A stretch of 64,000 nt of DNA from Campylobacter concisus ATCC 51562 (GCF_000466745.1 NZ_ANNI01000007.1:86755-150754); one strand, 5' to 3'; shown: positions 8,878-19,151, numbered from the stretch's first letter. The notes: a model not told the origin generated them from the letters alone. Program-made: numbers and translations.

Positions 8878-11121
8878 TCACTTATTAGAAAATGTGGATA
8901 AATAATAATAAATTTGCCCTAAATTTACGTTAGAATCGTTGCTACAGAATTTTTTATTGATATAAAATTTCAAATTTACTTTAGTAAATTTTTTGTAAAT
9001 AAGTTCGAGTAAAGTCTTATTTTGAAAAACTCCGCCGCTTAGTAAAATTTCCATTTTTTCTTTTTTTGAAATTTCAAAAATAATATCAGCCAAGCCATTT
9101 ATAAATGCCGTTGCAGCCACTCTTGGCTCATCTTTTAAAGCACTTTTAAAAGCTTCTTTAAAGCCGATCACTCCATTATCTAGGCTAAATTTATAACACG
9201 CATCTAAATTTTTATCATAAAGTGCTTCAAGCCTCATACCACTCTCGCCCTCAAAACTAGAGTGAAAAAGCCCACAAATAATCACTCCAAATGCGTCAAA
9301 TATCCTACCAACCGAGCTAGTCTTTATTAAGTTTAGTCCTTTTTGCTCCATTTTTTTAAAATTTGCAAGCATTTTTTCATCAAAATTTACTAAAAATTTA
9401 CCAGCTTCGTCCTCAAGAGAGTATTTTAAAATAATAGAATATGCGATTAGATAAATATTTTTGATGCTGTTTTCGCCCCCAAATAGGCTAAATTCATCAA
9501 AGTGATAAACACGCTCGTAATTCTTTTTATCTAGCCTAAAGACCTCTCCACCCCAAATTTTGCCATCCTCCCCGTATCCAGTGCCGTCAAAACAAAAGCC
9601 AAGGTACTTTTTATCTGCTAGATCGTTTTCAAAGATCACGCTTAGCAGATGCGCGTAGTGGTGCTGCAAATAAACTAGCTCAAAGCCCTGATCCTTCGCC
9701 CATTTTGTATTTAAAAAATTTGGATGCAGATCGGCTATAACTTTGTCTATTTTTAGATCATAAGTCGTTTCAAAAAGGGTAAAAATATCCTTAAATCTAT
9801 CAAAAGTCGCCACATTTTTTAGATCTCCTATATATGGGCTAACCATCAAAAGTCCGTCTTTATAGATGCAAAATGAGCTTTTTAGCTCCGCTCCAAGGGC
9901 TAAAAATGTCCCTTTTTGCTTGAAATTTGTATGAATGAAATTTGGATTTAAGCCACGGCTCGTTCTTGTAAAAATCACTTCATCACCAACACAAAATGCG
10001 ATACTATCGTCACTTGGCGAGTAAATTTCTCGGTCGTGATCAAGGTAAAAGTCTATAACGTCACCTAGTTTCTCTCTTAGCTCACTCTCATCTTTTATCA
10101 CGACTTCACCTGAGATATTTGCGCTAGTTGCGATGATGTCGTGTTCAAGATAGTCAAAAAGCAAAAGATGTATGCCGCTAAATGCGAGCATGACGCCAAG
10201 CTTATTTAAATTTGGCGCAACACTTTTTGCGATATTTGAGCCGTTTTTTGCCTCCAGTAGGACGATCGGCTTTAAATTTGAGCTAAGAAGCTTCGCCTCT
10301 GCTTCTGAAATTTGCGCTATTTTTCTAGCGTTTTGCAAATTTTTACTCATCAGCGCAAATGGCTTGCTTGGGCGGTGTTTTCTAGCTCTTAGCTCACAAA
10401 CTACAGCTTCATTTGTCGCGTCGCAAACTAGATGAAAGCCACCAAGCCCTTTGATGGCTAAAATTTTGCCCTCGTTTATGAGCCCAGCCGCTTCTTTGGC
10501 TGCTTCGTTTTTACTGGCAAGCACCTTGCCAAATTTATCTTTTAGATAGAGTTTTGGTCCGCAGTTTGGGCAAGAGATCGGCTCTGCGTGGTAGCGGCGA
10601 TTAAGCGGGTCTTTGTACTCGCTCTCACAAAATTTACACATCTTAAACTCGTTCATCGTCGTATTTACTCTGTCATAAGGCAATGCTTTGATGATGGAAA
10701 ATCTCGGTCCGCAGTTGGTGCAGTTTATAAATGGGTATTTGTAGCGTGGATTTGTAGGGTCATAAAACTCGCGCAAGCAGTCATCGCAAAGCGCGTAATC
10801 AGGCAAGATAGGCGCTTGTTTGGTGGCTGATTTTGAAGCGATGATCTCAAGCTTTTCATAAATTTTATCTATCTTAATCTTCTTTAGCTCATCGATCCTA
10901 GCAAGGGCTGGTAGCTTCTCATAAAGCTCTTTTTCAAAAGCCAAAAAGCTAGCCTCTTCGCCGCTAAAATTTAGCTTCACGCCCTCATCATCGTTGTAAA
11001 TTTCGCCAACAAGGGCAAATTTATCCGCTAAAGTATAGACAAAGGGTCTAAAACCAACGCCTTGAACTAAGCCTTTGATCTCATATCTAAAGCTTGATCT
11101 CAACGCCAAATCCGGGGTCAA
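8878..11121 (-). CDS. hypF: Carbamoyltransferase HypF (hydrogenase maturation)
   Basis: 747 residues. HypF makes the carbamoyl group for the cyanide ligands from carbamoyl phosphate and ATP and passes it to HypE. Domains in order: acylphosphatase-like (VQGVGFRPFV about 19-28), two zinc fingers (Cys112/115/134/137 and Cys162/165/184/187), a YrdC-like domain (about 205-385), and a Kae1-like domain with LSGGVFQN near the end. The first codon used here is TTG at 11121, overlapping hydE by 35 bases; other in-frame TTG codons at 11109 and 11103 are also possible, and no strong ribosome site decides. Confidence 0.94.
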   Translation of the reverse strand: MTPDLALRSSFRYEIKGLVQGVGFRPFVYTLADKFALVGEIYNDDEGVKLNFSGEEASFLAFEKELYEKLPALARIDELKKIKIDKIYEKLEIIASKSATKQAPILPDYALCDDCLREFYDPTNPRYKYPFINCTNCGPRFSIIKALPYDRVNTTMNEFKMCKFCESEYKDPLNRRYHAEPISCPNCGPKLYLKDKFGKVLASKNEAAKEAAGLINEGKILAIKGLGGFHLVCDATNEAVVCELRARKHRPSKPFALMSKNLQNARKIAQISEAEAKLLSSNLKPIVLLEAKNGSNIAKSVAPNLNKLGVMLAFSGIHLLLFDYLEHDIIATSANISGEVVIKDESELREKLGDVIDFYLDHDREIYSPSDDSIAFCVGDEVIFTRTSRGLNPNFIHTNFKQKGTFLALGAELKSSFCIYKDGLLMVSPYIGDLKNVATFDRFKDIFTLFETTYDLKIDKVIADLHPNFLNTKWAKDQGFELVYLQHHYAHLLSVIFENDLADKKYLGFCFDGTGYGEDGKIWGGEVFRLDKKNYERVYHFDEFSLFGGENSIKNIYLIAYSIILKYSLEDEAGKFLVNFDEKMLANFKKMEQKGLNLIKTSSVGRIFDAFGVIICGLFHSSFEGESGMRLEALYDKNLDACYKFSLDNGVIGFKEAFKSALKDEPRVAATAFINGLADIIFEISKKEKMEILLSGGVFQNKTLLELIYKKFTKVNLKFYINKKFCSNDSNVNLGQIYYYLSTFSNK

Positions 11122-12559
11122 AATTTGTTTTTATATTTGGGTTTAGGTGCTTTTTTATCAAGTTGCTAACTACCTTATTATAAAATAAATCCCCGCTTAA
11201 AGTAACATTTTTGATGTTAAATTTATCTCGTTTTTCATAGCTAAAATCGCTCAAAAAATGTGCCAAAGACTCGGTGCAACCAAAGCTGATGTTCTTCTCT
11301 CCAGCGCCAGCAAGGATAAATGAAATGATACTTTTTACAAACTTAACCCCGTCTAAACCAAAGTCATCTTTCATTTTGTAATCTATCCTAACGCCCTTTT
11401 GACCGCTAAAATCACTTGCCATAAGAAGCAAATTCTCCCCTGCTTTTTTAAAGTCATCGCTTAAGCCAAGCAAGCGTCCAGCTATGCAAAATAGCGAGAA
11501 AAAGTTAGCATTTGAGCTAAATTTACCGCTTGGCAAGGCGTGCTCTTTACTGAAGTTTTCAAGTAGCCTTTCGCCACCCTCATCGGCTCTTATGAGCTCA
11601 TAAATTTCTTCAAAGCTACTAAATTTTGGTAAAAATAGAAGCTGCGTTTTGCTTGATTTTGAAAGCAGGCAAATTTCGTCATCACTAAATTTGCTAAATT
11701 TTAGCCCCAAAGCTATCTCTTCCAAATAACTAAGCTCAAATTCCTCGTTTTTAGCATAGAAAAATGGGCTTAAAACTGCGCTACTTTCAAGCAAAGTAAG
11801 CCTTGAAAGAGCATTTTTTTGCTCCTTTACCTTAATGCTTAAAAAGCTAAAGCTTTCTTTATTTAGCTGCTCGCAAATGGCGTAAAGAAAAAGATCATTT
11901 GGTGCCATCACGTCAAAAAATAGCGGTGCATCCTCGTGATTTTGTCTATAAATGGCTGTCGTCTTTAGTGCTAAAAGTGGCTTTTCAAAGCTAGCTAGAA
12001 ATGTCAAAACTCTATCATCGGCGATAAAAATTTTTGGTAGCTGCTTTAAATTTACAGGCATCAAGAAATTTGCGTCAAAATTTACGCCAAGAGAAATTTC
12101 ATATAAATTTTCATCTTGCTCTACGCAAATGTTCTTGCTGTTTTTTAATAAATTTAGACAAACTTTGAGCTTTTCATTAAAATTACCAAGCGTTATTTCG
12201 CCATCAAATTTACTCTCACATAGCACGCCACTTTCATTTAAGATAGCCTTTTCGCTAGCCAAAAAGGTACTCGCTTGAGTTGGAGTTAAGCCGCCAAATT
12301 TTATCTCACTTATCTTGCTTTCTTCATCAAGCTCACTTGCAGCCAAGACCTCACTGTGTTTTATAAAAAGACTAAAAGGCAAGAGCGTACTTGCTTTATT
12401 TGCCACGCTCTCAAGCTCGCTGGTATTGCCACTTACCTTTAGACAAATTTCATCATCTTTGCACTTTAGACTATGAGATAGATCACCAGCAAGCAAGCGT
12501 AAAAATGGCACTAGAAACGAAGCGTCCTTGTGGCAAGTAAATTTAAAAGCAAGTATCAT
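11087..12559 (-). CDS. hydE: HydE-like hydrogenase accessory protein
   Basis: 490 residues. By position after hydD and by size this matches HydE of Helicobacter and Wolinella, a hydrogenase-linked protein of unsettled role. No known catalytic motif is obvious. The C-terminal part resembles the end of HypF: VTLSGDLFYNKVVSNLIKK here against LLSGGVFQNKTLLELIYKK in the adjacent hypF. This suggests a degenerate Kae1/HypF-type fold (inference). Start ATG 12559 overlaps the hydD stop by 4 bases; the 3' end runs 35 bases into hypF, so translation is probably coupled. Confidence 0.7.
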   Translation of the reverse strand: MILAFKFTCHKDASFLVPFLRLLAGDLSHSLKCKDDEICLKVSGNTSELESVANKASTLLPFSLFIKHSEVLAASELDEESKISEIKFGGLTPTQASTFLASEKAILNESGVLCESKFDGEITLGNFNEKLKVCLNLLKNSKNICVEQDENLYEISLGVNFDANFLMPVNLKQLPKIFIADDRVLTFLASFEKPLLALKTTAIYRQNHEDAPLFFDVMAPNDLFLYAICEQLNKESFSFLSIKVKEQKNALSRLTLLESSAVLSPFFYAKNEEFELSYLEEIALGLKFSKFSDDEICLLSKSSKTQLLFLPKFSSFEEIYELIRADEGGERLLENFSKEHALPSGKFSSNANFFSLFCIAGRLLGLSDDFKKAGENLLLMASDFSGQKGVRIDYKMKDDFGLDGVKFVKSIISFILAGAGEKNISFGCTESLAHFLSDFSYEKRDKFNIKNVTLSGDLFYNKVVSNLIKKHLNPNIKTNFDPGFGVEIKL

Positions 12560-13098
12560 TTTAAACCTTTTTTAGCGTATTCATCAACGATATCATTTAG
12601 GGTAAAATTTGCCACCTTTTCACACTTAAAATCAAGCTCTTTTAAGTGATTAAGCAGCGTTTTTTCTAAAATTACAGAAGCGTTTATAACCTCATCTGAG
12701 AGGCTAAAATTTGATGATTCTATGCGGCTAGGCACGATACCTAAAATTTTAGTCGTAGGTCTATCGCCCGCAAGCTCCATTAGATGAAGGGTCTGAAGCA
12801 TCTCTATCTCGTGAGCCGAGCCGTCCCAGCTGATAAAATTTGGTACATTTAGAAAGTCGAAAAAATAAACATCTCCCACGCTTGCGCCATTTGCGCTAAT
12901 GCAATCAACGACGATAAGATAGTCAAATTCGCTTATTATGTGAGTTAGGGCGAGGGCTAAAGTGCCCCCATCCATTAGAGTAAGCTCGTTTTTAGAACTT
13001 GTAAATTTATAGTTATTAGCCATCAAATTTACAAAATGAACACCTATGCCCTCATCGGCAAACATCACGTTGCCGATACCAAGAACCAGCACTCTCAT
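12556..13098 (-). CDS. hydD: Hydrogenase maturation protease HydD
   Basis: 180 residues, HyaD/HybD-type endopeptidase. These enzymes clip the C-terminal tail of the large subunit once nickel is in place. The N-terminus LVLGIGNVMFADEGIGVHF is the family signature, with the Glu of DEG and the Asp in VVDCIS expected as nickel-sensing ligands. It is coupled to hydC upstream by an ATGA overlap and to hydE downstream. The likely substrate is HydB, encoded two genes upstream. Confidence 0.93.
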   Translation of the reverse strand: MRVLVLGIGNVMFADEGIGVHFVNLMANNYKFTSSKNELTLMDGGTLALALTHIISEFDYLIVVDCISANGASVGDVYFFDFLNVPNFISWDGSAHEIEMLQTLHLMELAGDRPTTKILGIVPSRIESSNFSLSDEVINASVILEKTLLNHLKELDFKCEKVANFTLNDIVDEYAKKGLK

Positions 13099-13778
13099 CA
13101 GTGTTCTTTTACAAATTTATAGCCACTAACGATGGCGTCCATCGCTCCATTTTTGCCTTTAACAGCGTTAAATACTGCCATATAAACATGAATCGGCACA
13201 AAAATCATAATGACCCACATACAAATTCTATGTATCGTTCTGACATTTGCTAGTCCGCCCATAAGCTCTTCAAAAAACCTAGCTGGCTCATAAAGTGCTC
13301 CGCCAAGTCCCTCATGATAAACATGAACATAAAGCACAAGACCGCTTAGGCAAATAAGAGTCAAAATAAGATAAAAGAAAAAGTATGAGGCAAACTGCAA
13401 AGGATTATAAACGCCCCTTAAATGCGGATGTGGCCCCATAAAAAGATAGTATTTGATCTGTGCGATCCAAATTTTTGGATTTAGAAAATCAACCACACTC
13501 ATCCACTCTTTTTTACTATGTTTATCAAAGACAAATAGATAAAATTTAAAGATAAACGCCGCTATTAGCACAAAGCCAGCGATCTGGTGAGCCATACGCC
13601 ACTTTGCTTGCATAAAATTTGTAGGCTCGCTCGTGATCTCTGGACTCACAAAAACGTACGAGATATAGTAGCCACTCACAACTAAAAGTGTGATCGCTGC
13701 AAATCTAATCCAGTGTGTCAGCCTAACGCCGATGGAGAATTCGTATTCGCTGATCCTGTCAGCATTTTTATGTGACAT
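13098..13778 (-). CDS. hydC: NiFe hydrogenase cytochrome b subunit HydC
   Basis: 226 residues with four hydrophobic helices and several histidines placed to bind two b hemes, for example in ADRISEYEFSIGVRLTHWIR (helix 1), AHQIAGFVL and IMIFVPIHVYMAVFN. In the family this subunit anchors HydAB to the membrane and passes electrons from H2 to menaquinone. It lies 9 bases after hydB and overlaps hydD by 4 bases. Length and layout are normal. Confidence 0.94.
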   Translation of the reverse strand: MSHKNADRISEYEFSIGVRLTHWIRFAAITLLVVSGYYISYVFVSPEITSEPTNFMQAKWRMAHQIAGFVLIAAFIFKFYLFVFDKHSKKEWMSVVDFLNPKIWIAQIKYYLFMGPHPHLRGVYNPLQFASYFFFYLILTLICLSGLVLYVHVYHEGLGGALYEPARFFEELMGGLANVRTIHRICMWVIMIFVPIHVYMAVFNAVKGKNGAMDAIVSGYKFVKEH

Positions 13779-13787
13779 CTTTTCTCC

Positions 13788-15506
13788 TTACAAATTTGGA
13801 TTTATCTTATAAGTACTCAAATCATTTCCCTTCGTATCCATAACATGCACAGCACACGCGATGCAAGGATCGTAAGAGTGAATTTTTCGTATTATCTCAA
13901 GTGGTTTTGAAAGATCAGCGATCTTTAAACCAACTAAGCACGCTTCGTAGCTGCCCATTTGATTTTGTGCGTCTTTTGGAGAGGCGTTCCATGTGCTTGG
14001 CACGACTGCTTGCCAGTTTGTGATAACACCATCTTTTATGCGGCACCAGTGGCTAAGCGCACCTCTTGGAGCATTGCCTTGGAAATTTCCTTTGTACTCT
14101 TTTTTGTTATCGATTACATATTTTGCGCAGGTCTCTTGATCTGATTTTAAATTTTCTACTAAGGCATTAAATGCGTCCATTGTATGCTCTGCGACTACTT
14201 TTGCCTCAAGCATACGAGTAGCGGTTCTGCCTAGAGTTGAGAAAACTGCGCTTAATGGCAAGCCACTCTTTGCTAAAAACTCATCAACTACCTTTTTAAC
14301 TCTTTCATTGCCTCTAGCGTAGTTTATAACGATACTTGCTATTGGTCCTACTTGCATAGACATGCCATCATATCTTGGCGCTTTGATCCAGCTATATTTG
14401 CCTTTTGTATCAAAAAGCTTACTGTGAGCTAATTTACCCTCGGCGTCTATGCTCTCGCCGTCAATAAGGCCTGTGTAGTTTGCCTCAGTCTCGCCGTCAT
14501 ATGGGTGAAGTGCTTTGTCGTTTTTATACCAAGACCTAGTAGCTTCTTCGGTGATTTTATTTTCATCGATATCATAAACCTTGTTAAGATCGCCATTTAA
14601 AATATAGCCACCTTTAAATAGATGGTCATTTTTGCCGATCAAAAACTCATCGTAGCAGAGTAAATTTGCCACACCAACGTCGTTTAGAACGCTTGGCTCA
14701 TTACCATAAGCTTTAGCCACCATCAAGATATCTGGATAGTAAGCTCTATCAACAAATTCTTTGATCTCGGCAAATTTACTCATATATTCGCCCATTCTAG
14801 CTGGATCCATAAGGTCCATCACACAGGTCACACCGCCAACTGTTAGGCTTTGTGGATGTGGGTTTTTTGCGCCAAAGATTGCCATCATCTGAGCTGCTGT
14901 TCTTTGAATCCTTAAGCACTCTAAGTAGTGAGAGAGGACGATTAAATTTTGCTCTGGAGTAAATTTATATGTACTATGTCCCCAGTATGCGTTGGCAAAT
15001 GGTCCAAGATTGCCCTTTTTAACAAAGGCTTCAACTCTCTCTTTTACCTCTTTTAGCTTATCAGCTCCCGTGGCAAATGGCAAATCAGTGTATTTAAACG
15101 CCTCTTCGCTAGCTTTATGCACATCTGCGCTTAGTGCAGAGACCACGTCTGCCCAGTCCATGCCATGAAGCTGATAAAAATGTACGATGTGATCGTGAAG
15201 ATATAAAGCTGCGTTCATAAGCGTTCTAGTTAGCTCTGCATTTAACGGAGGCTTGATACCAAGAGCATTTTCAACTGCGATAATGCCTGCTCGGTAGTGT
15301 GAGTATGTACAAACACCACAAATTCTTTGCATGAAAAAGCCAGCATCTCTTGGATCTCTACCTTTTACGATCTGCTCTAAGCCTCTCCAAAGAGTTGAGC
15401 CAGAATACGCCTCTTTTACGATATTATTTTCATCTACAACAACTTCTATTCTTAAGTGTCCCTCGATACGTGTTATAGGGTCTATTACTATTCTTTTTTC
15501 ACTCAT
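13788..15506 (-). CDS. hydB: NiFe hydrogenase large subunit HydB
   Basis: 572 residues. This is the catalytic subunit that oxidises H2 at the NiFe centre. Both cysteine pairs that hold the metals are present: RICGVC (Cys63, Cys66) and DPCIACAVH (Cys548, Cys551). An 18-residue tail follows His554, the expected HydD cleavage site. No selenocysteine codon occurs at these positions. It is made without its own signal and is expected to be carried across by the Tat signal of HydA. It follows hydA by 9 bases. Confidence 0.97.
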   Translation of the reverse strand: MSEKRIVIDPITRIEGHLRIEVVVDENNIVKEAYSGSTLWRGLEQIVKGRDPRDAGFFMQRICGVCTYSHYRAGIIAVENALGIKPPLNAELTRTLMNAALYLHDHIVHFYQLHGMDWADVVSALSADVHKASEEAFKYTDLPFATGADKLKEVKERVEAFVKKGNLGPFANAYWGHSTYKFTPEQNLIVLSHYLECLRIQRTAAQMMAIFGAKNPHPQSLTVGGVTCVMDLMDPARMGEYMSKFAEIKEFVDRAYYPDILMVAKAYGNEPSVLNDVGVANLLCYDEFLIGKNDHLFKGGYILNGDLNKVYDIDENKITEEATRSWYKNDKALHPYDGETEANYTGLIDGESIDAEGKLAHSKLFDTKGKYSWIKAPRYDGMSMQVGPIASIVINYARGNERVKKVVDEFLAKSGLPLSAVFSTLGRTATRMLEAKVVAEHTMDAFNALVENLKSDQETCAKYVIDNKKEYKGNFQGNAPRGALSHWCRIKDGVITNWQAVVPSTWNASPKDAQNQMGSYEACLVGLKIADLSKPLEIIRKIHSYDPCIACAVHVMDTKGNDLSTYKINPNL

Positions 15507-15515
15507 TTTTTCGCC

Positions 15516-16661
15516 TTATTCTTTATCTTTACTCATAGAAGCTATAACAGCGTGAGCTGCTATACCAATGCCAGTAAGAGCTAAAATTCCAATGCCAACT
15601 TTATCGCTGACATTATCAGCTCCAAGACCCAAAACAGTATCAAAGAGTCTATCTGCCATAGGCTCTTCAAATGGTCCCATCGTATCCCAGAAGTCTGGCT
15701 CTGAGCAGCCTATACAGCCGTGACCTGCTTGAACTGGCCATGATGTGTGCTGGTTAAATCTCTCGCGTGAGCAGTTATTAAATGTATATGGACCTTTACA
15801 GCCTACTTTATATAAGCAGTAGCCATTTTTTGCACCCTCGTCGCCAAAGTTTTGGACAAACTCGCCAGCGTCAAAGTGACCACGTCTTTCGCAAAGATCG
15901 TGAATTCTTAAACCATAAGCCCATTTTGGTCTATTATAAACGTCAAGCGCTGGAAGTGTGCCAAAAAGTAAGAAGTGAAGCACGTTGCCAACGATATTTT
16001 TCTCACTTGGTGGACAGCCCGCAACATTAATAACTGGCTTATCAGTGACCTTTGAAAGTCCCACTGAATTTGATGGATTTGGCCTTGCAGCTTGAATGCC
16101 ACCAAAGCTAGAACAGGTACCGATCGCAAAGATAGCAGCTGCGTCTTTTGAAGCATTTACAGCATGAGTTTTACCTGTTGTGCCATGAGGTCCAACTGTT
16201 AAGAAATTTTCAGTCGCACCAGTTGGGATACCACCCTCAACTAGCAAAATGTATCTGCCTTTATATTTTTCGATCGCACTCTCTAAATTTTCTTCAGCCT
16301 GCCAACCAGAAGCTGCCATAATAGTTTCGTGGTATTCAAGGCTTATGTAGTCAAATATAAGACTATCTATGCTTGGAGCATCGGTTCTTAGTAAGCTCTC
16401 GCTACAGCCTGTGCATTCTGCCATATGAAGCCATATCACAGGAAGCCTGTCACTAAGCTCAGCAGCACGAGCAACCATCGGTGTCATCGCACTTGGTAGA
16501 GCCATAAAAGCTGTCATCGCACCAGCCCACTTCATAAAATCACGCCTAGTAAAGCCCTTATCTTTTAAAAGCTGCGCAATACTTGAGTCGCTTTTCATCT
16601 TAGGCAACGCACTAAGCTCACTTAAGCGCCTATCTATCTTTTGACGCAAGTCATTATTCAT
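15516..16661 (-). CDS. hydA: NiFe hydrogenase small subunit HydA (Tat-exported)
   Basis: 381 residues. The iron-sulfur subunit relays electrons from the NiFe site to HydC. A twin-arginine signal is visible (TRRDFMKWAGA, Arg39-Arg40) with a hydrophobic stretch ending at ARA about residue 66. Cluster-binding cysteines include ECTGCSE (Cys83, Cys86) and CxxC-rich segments near the C-terminus. A hydrophobic C-terminal helix (about 355-375) anchors it in the membrane. First gene of the hyd operon; AAGGAG lies 6 bases before the ATG. Confidence 0.97.
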   Translation of the reverse strand: MNNDLRQKIDRRLSELSALPKMKSDSSIAQLLKDKGFTRRDFMKWAGAMTAFMALPSAMTPMVARAAELSDRLPVIWLHMAECTGCSESLLRTDAPSIDSLIFDYISLEYHETIMAASGWQAEENLESAIEKYKGRYILLVEGGIPTGATENFLTVGPHGTTGKTHAVNASKDAAAIFAIGTCSSFGGIQAARPNPSNSVGLSKVTDKPVINVAGCPPSEKNIVGNVLHFLLFGTLPALDVYNRPKWAYGLRIHDLCERRGHFDAGEFVQNFGDEGAKNGYCLYKVGCKGPYTFNNCSRERFNQHTSWPVQAGHGCIGCSEPDFWDTMGPFEEPMADRLFDTVLGLGADNVSDKVGIGILALTGIGIAAHAVIASMSKDKE

Positions 16662-16964
16662 ATAAGCTCCTTTGCTTGAAAATTTTACTTTTGTTAATAA
16701 TATCTTTGTTTAAAGAAGTAAAAAATTATTTTATAAAATTAATATTTATAATTAAATAAATTTTAACTAAAAAATTTAAAATCCCTTTTTTTGCGATATA
16801 TTTTCAAAATATAAAAAATAATATTTTGAGAAATTTTATTTTGTTTTGATGAATTTTCAATATTTTAAGCATATTATTCTGAAAGTAAATATCAACTATA
16901 ATTTTTAATAATTTTTAAAAATTTAGCATATTTAAGACGAAAGAAATTTTTGAGATAAAAATTT
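16662..16964. other. AT-rich region upstream of hydA
   Basis: About 300 bases with no gene and very few G or C. It should carry the hydA promoter, but no convincing -10/-35 pair stands out from the A/T background. Two inverted repeats are visible: TTTTACTT (16683-16690) with AAGTAAAA (16716-16723) close to hydA, possibly a regulator site, and TCAAAATAT (16804-16812) with ATATTTTGA (16821-16829), an AT-only hairpin. Confidence 0.4.
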
Positions 16965-17000
16965 TTAAAAGCCCAAATTGATTAAATTTTAGGCTTTTAA
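16965..17000 (-). terminator. Intrinsic terminator of flgH
   Basis: A 9 bp stem (16965-16973 with 16992-17000), GC-containing at its loop-proximal side, lies 8 bases past the flgH stop. Read on the minus strand it is followed by a T-rich run, as expected for a rho-independent terminator. Confidence 0.6.
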
Positions 17001-17007
17001 AGTTGCA

Positions 17008-17715
17008 TTAAAATGGCCAGATAGCTTCCATAAGCCTTGTGCCCCAAGGTTTTTTGGTAGATTTGTCTAGCTCACCCTCTGTTTTATACAAAATTTTAGC
17101 ATCAGCTATATATTTTGAGTCGATTTCGTTGTTTTGTGAAATGTCGTAAGGTCTGATGACACCACTTACTTGCATGATCTGCTTTTCGCCGTTTATAAGT
17201 AGCTCACGGCTACCCTCGATAAAGTAATTGCCATTATTTAGTATTTTTATGATCCTGGCTGAAATGGTTGCGGTAAATTTCTCGCTTCTGTTACTCGTAC
17301 CACTTCCTGTAAATTTATTGCCGCCACCTGCTTTAAAGCCGATGTCACCGTATTTATTTAGATTATCAGCCACAGTTGAAAGCGGTGCAGCCCCAGCTGT
17401 GAAAACACCGCCACCAAGCGAGATAGTGCTATCTTTGTTGGTACTTTTGCTACCAGTTGAAGTTTGGCTTGCATTTTCTGAGATAACGATAGTCACGATA
17501 TCATTTACATTCATCGCCTTTCTGTCTGAAAATAGCGGATTCTCGCCCTTACCAAAGAGGCTGCCAGCGTTGCTTTGTCCGGTTCCACTATCTTTTGAAG
17601 GGAGTTGCTCGACATAAACTGGGGGTTTCATATTGATATGAGGATCAGCACTTGGTGTGCAGCCAGTGCAAATAATGCCCGCAGACAAGACGAGCCAAAT
17701 CGTTTTATGGTTCAT
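17008..17715 (-). CDS. flgH: Flagellar L-ring protein FlgH
   Basis: 235 residues. FlgH is the lipoprotein that forms the L ring of the flagellar basal body in the outer membrane. The N-terminal signal ends at a lipobox-like ICTGC with Cys19 as lipidation site; the -3 residue is unusual. The body has MNVNDIVTIVISENASQ and the C-terminal GVIRPYDI typical of the family. It is transcribed alone, diverging from pta, from a sigma54-type promoter. Confidence 0.95.
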   Translation of the reverse strand: MNHKTIWLVLSAGIICTGCTPSADPHINMKPPVYVEQLPSKDSGTGQSNAGSLFGKGENPLFSDRKAMNVNDIVTIVISENASQTSTGSKSTNKDSTISLGGGVFTAGAAPLSTVADNLNKYGDIGFKAGGGNKFTGSGTSNRSEKFTATISARIIKILNNGNYFIEGSRELLINGEKQIMQVSGVIRPYDISQNNEIDSKYIADAKILYKTEGELDKSTKKPWGTRLMEAIWPF

Positions 17716-17753
17716 AAAAAATGCCTTAAAATAAGTATCTTTGTGCTAAAATT

Positions 17754-17771
17754 AAGCAATTTAAGTTCCTA
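17754..17771 (-). promoter_or_regulatory. Sigma54 promoter of flgH
   Basis: On the minus strand TAGGAACTTAAATTGCTT matches the Campylobacter sigma54 consensus, with GG (17768-17769) and GC (17756-17757) separated by exactly 10 bases. It lies about 40 bases before the flgH ATG. RpoN control is known for rod/hook/ring genes in Campylobacter; use of this particular site is inferred. Confidence 0.75.
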
Positions 17772-17783
17772 AAAAGGTCGCAA

Positions 17784-19151
17784 ATGAAAAGTTGTTACGT
17801 TTTTACAGACAAAAATTTAGCACATCTACAAGAAATTATAGCTACAAAATTCAAAAAAGTTGAGATTTTTAAGATAATCCCAGATGAAAACGATAAAAAT
17901 AACTTAATAAATTCAAATGAAAAAGAGTTTTTTCTCAAATTTATAGATAAATTTGAGGAGCTAAAAGCCAAAAGCGACTTTGTCATAGTTCTTGGTTGTG
18001 AGAGCTTTAGTGTCTTTGGTAAAAGCGAGCTAAATTTAAAGCTAGCAAGAAATTTAAACGCTCCAATTTTTGACAAAAACGCAAGCGAGCTAAAAGCGCT
18101 AAATCCAAACTCAAAGCTTCTAATCACCGATAAATTTGATGAAATTTTGAGCTACAAAGCTGACATCATCACACCATTTAAATTTCAAAGCTTGCTTCTA
18201 AAAAGAGCTAAAGCGACAAACAAGACCGTCATTTTGCCTGAAAGTGACGATGAGAGAATTTTAAAAGCGGCTCATATCGTACTAGAAAAAGACGCGGCAA
18301 ATATCATCTTGCTAGGACTTGAAAATGAAATTTCAAAAAAAGCGGCCGCTTTGGGGCTAAATCTAAGCAAAGCCAAAGTGATCAACCCAGAACAAAACGA
18401 GCTAACAGACGAGTTTGCAAAGAAAATTTATGAGCTAAGAAAGCATAAAGGCGTGGACGAAGTCAAGGCAAATATGCTTGCAAAAGATAAAATTTACTTT
18501 GCTACGATGCTAATTCATGAAGGCTTAGCCGATGCCTTGGTAAGTGGCGCTACGATGAGCACGGCTGATACGATCCGCCCAGCCTTGCAGATAATAAAAA
18601 CAAAGCCAAATGTAAGCGTGGTAAGTGGGGCATTTTTCATGGCACTTGAAGAAGAAATTTTGCTTTTTGCCGACTGCGCCGTCACGCCAAATCCAAGCGC
18701 AGATGAGCTAGCTAGTATTACTCTAAGCAGCGCTCAAACGGCAAGTGCCTTTGGTCTTAACCCAAAGATCGCTATGCTGAGCTACTCTACGGCTGATAGT
18801 GGTAGCGGGGCTGATGTGGATTTTGTAAAAGAAGCTGCCAAAAAGGCGAGCGAGCTTGATGCAAATTTAAAGATCGCAGCACCCATTCAGTTTGATGCAG
18901 CAGTTGATCTAAGCGTGGCTAGCAAAAAAATGCCAAACTCAGAGGTTGCTGGGTATGCAAATGTATTTATCTTTCCAAATTTAAACTGCGGAAATATCTG
19001 TTACAAAGCAGTTCAGCGAAGTGCAAACGCCCTAGCTGTGGGTCCGATACTTCAAGGATTAAAAAAGCCGGTTAATGACCTAAGCCGCGGTTGCCTCGTT
19101 GAAGACGTGGTAAATACTATCTTAATCAGTGCCATACAAGCAGGAGAATAA
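17784..19151 (+). CDS. pta: Phosphate acetyltransferase
   Basis: 455 residues. It converts acetyl-CoA and phosphate to acetyl phosphate. The C-terminal catalytic PTA_PTB domain (about 140-450) is complete, with [28 protein letters not shown] and the [17 protein letters not shown] end motif. The N-terminal part is much shorter than in the 700-residue E. coli type and lacks a clear P-loop, as is usual for short Pta forms. ackA starts 1 base after its stop, so the two enzymes of the pathway are made together. Confidence 0.95.
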   Translation: MKSCYVFTDKNLAHLQEIIATKFKKVEIFKIIPDENDKNNLINSNEKEFFLKFIDKFEELKAKSDFVIVLGCESFSVFGKSELNLKLARNLNAPIFDKNASELKALNPNSKLLITDKFDEILSYKADIITPFKFQSLLLKRAKATNKTVILPESDDERILKAAHIVLEKDAANIILLGLENEISKKAAALGLNLSKAKVINPEQNELTDEFAKKIYELRKHKGVDEVKANMLAKDKIYFATMLIHEGLADALVSGATMSTADTIRPALQIIKTKPNVSVVSGAFFMALEEEILLFADCAVTPNPSADELASITLSSAQTASAFGLNPKIAMLSYSTADSGSGADVDFVKEAAKKASELDANLKIAAPIQFDAAVDLSVASKKMPNSEVAGYANVFIFPNLNCGNICYKAVQRSANALAVGPILQGLKKPVNDLSRGCLVEDVVNTILISAIQAGE

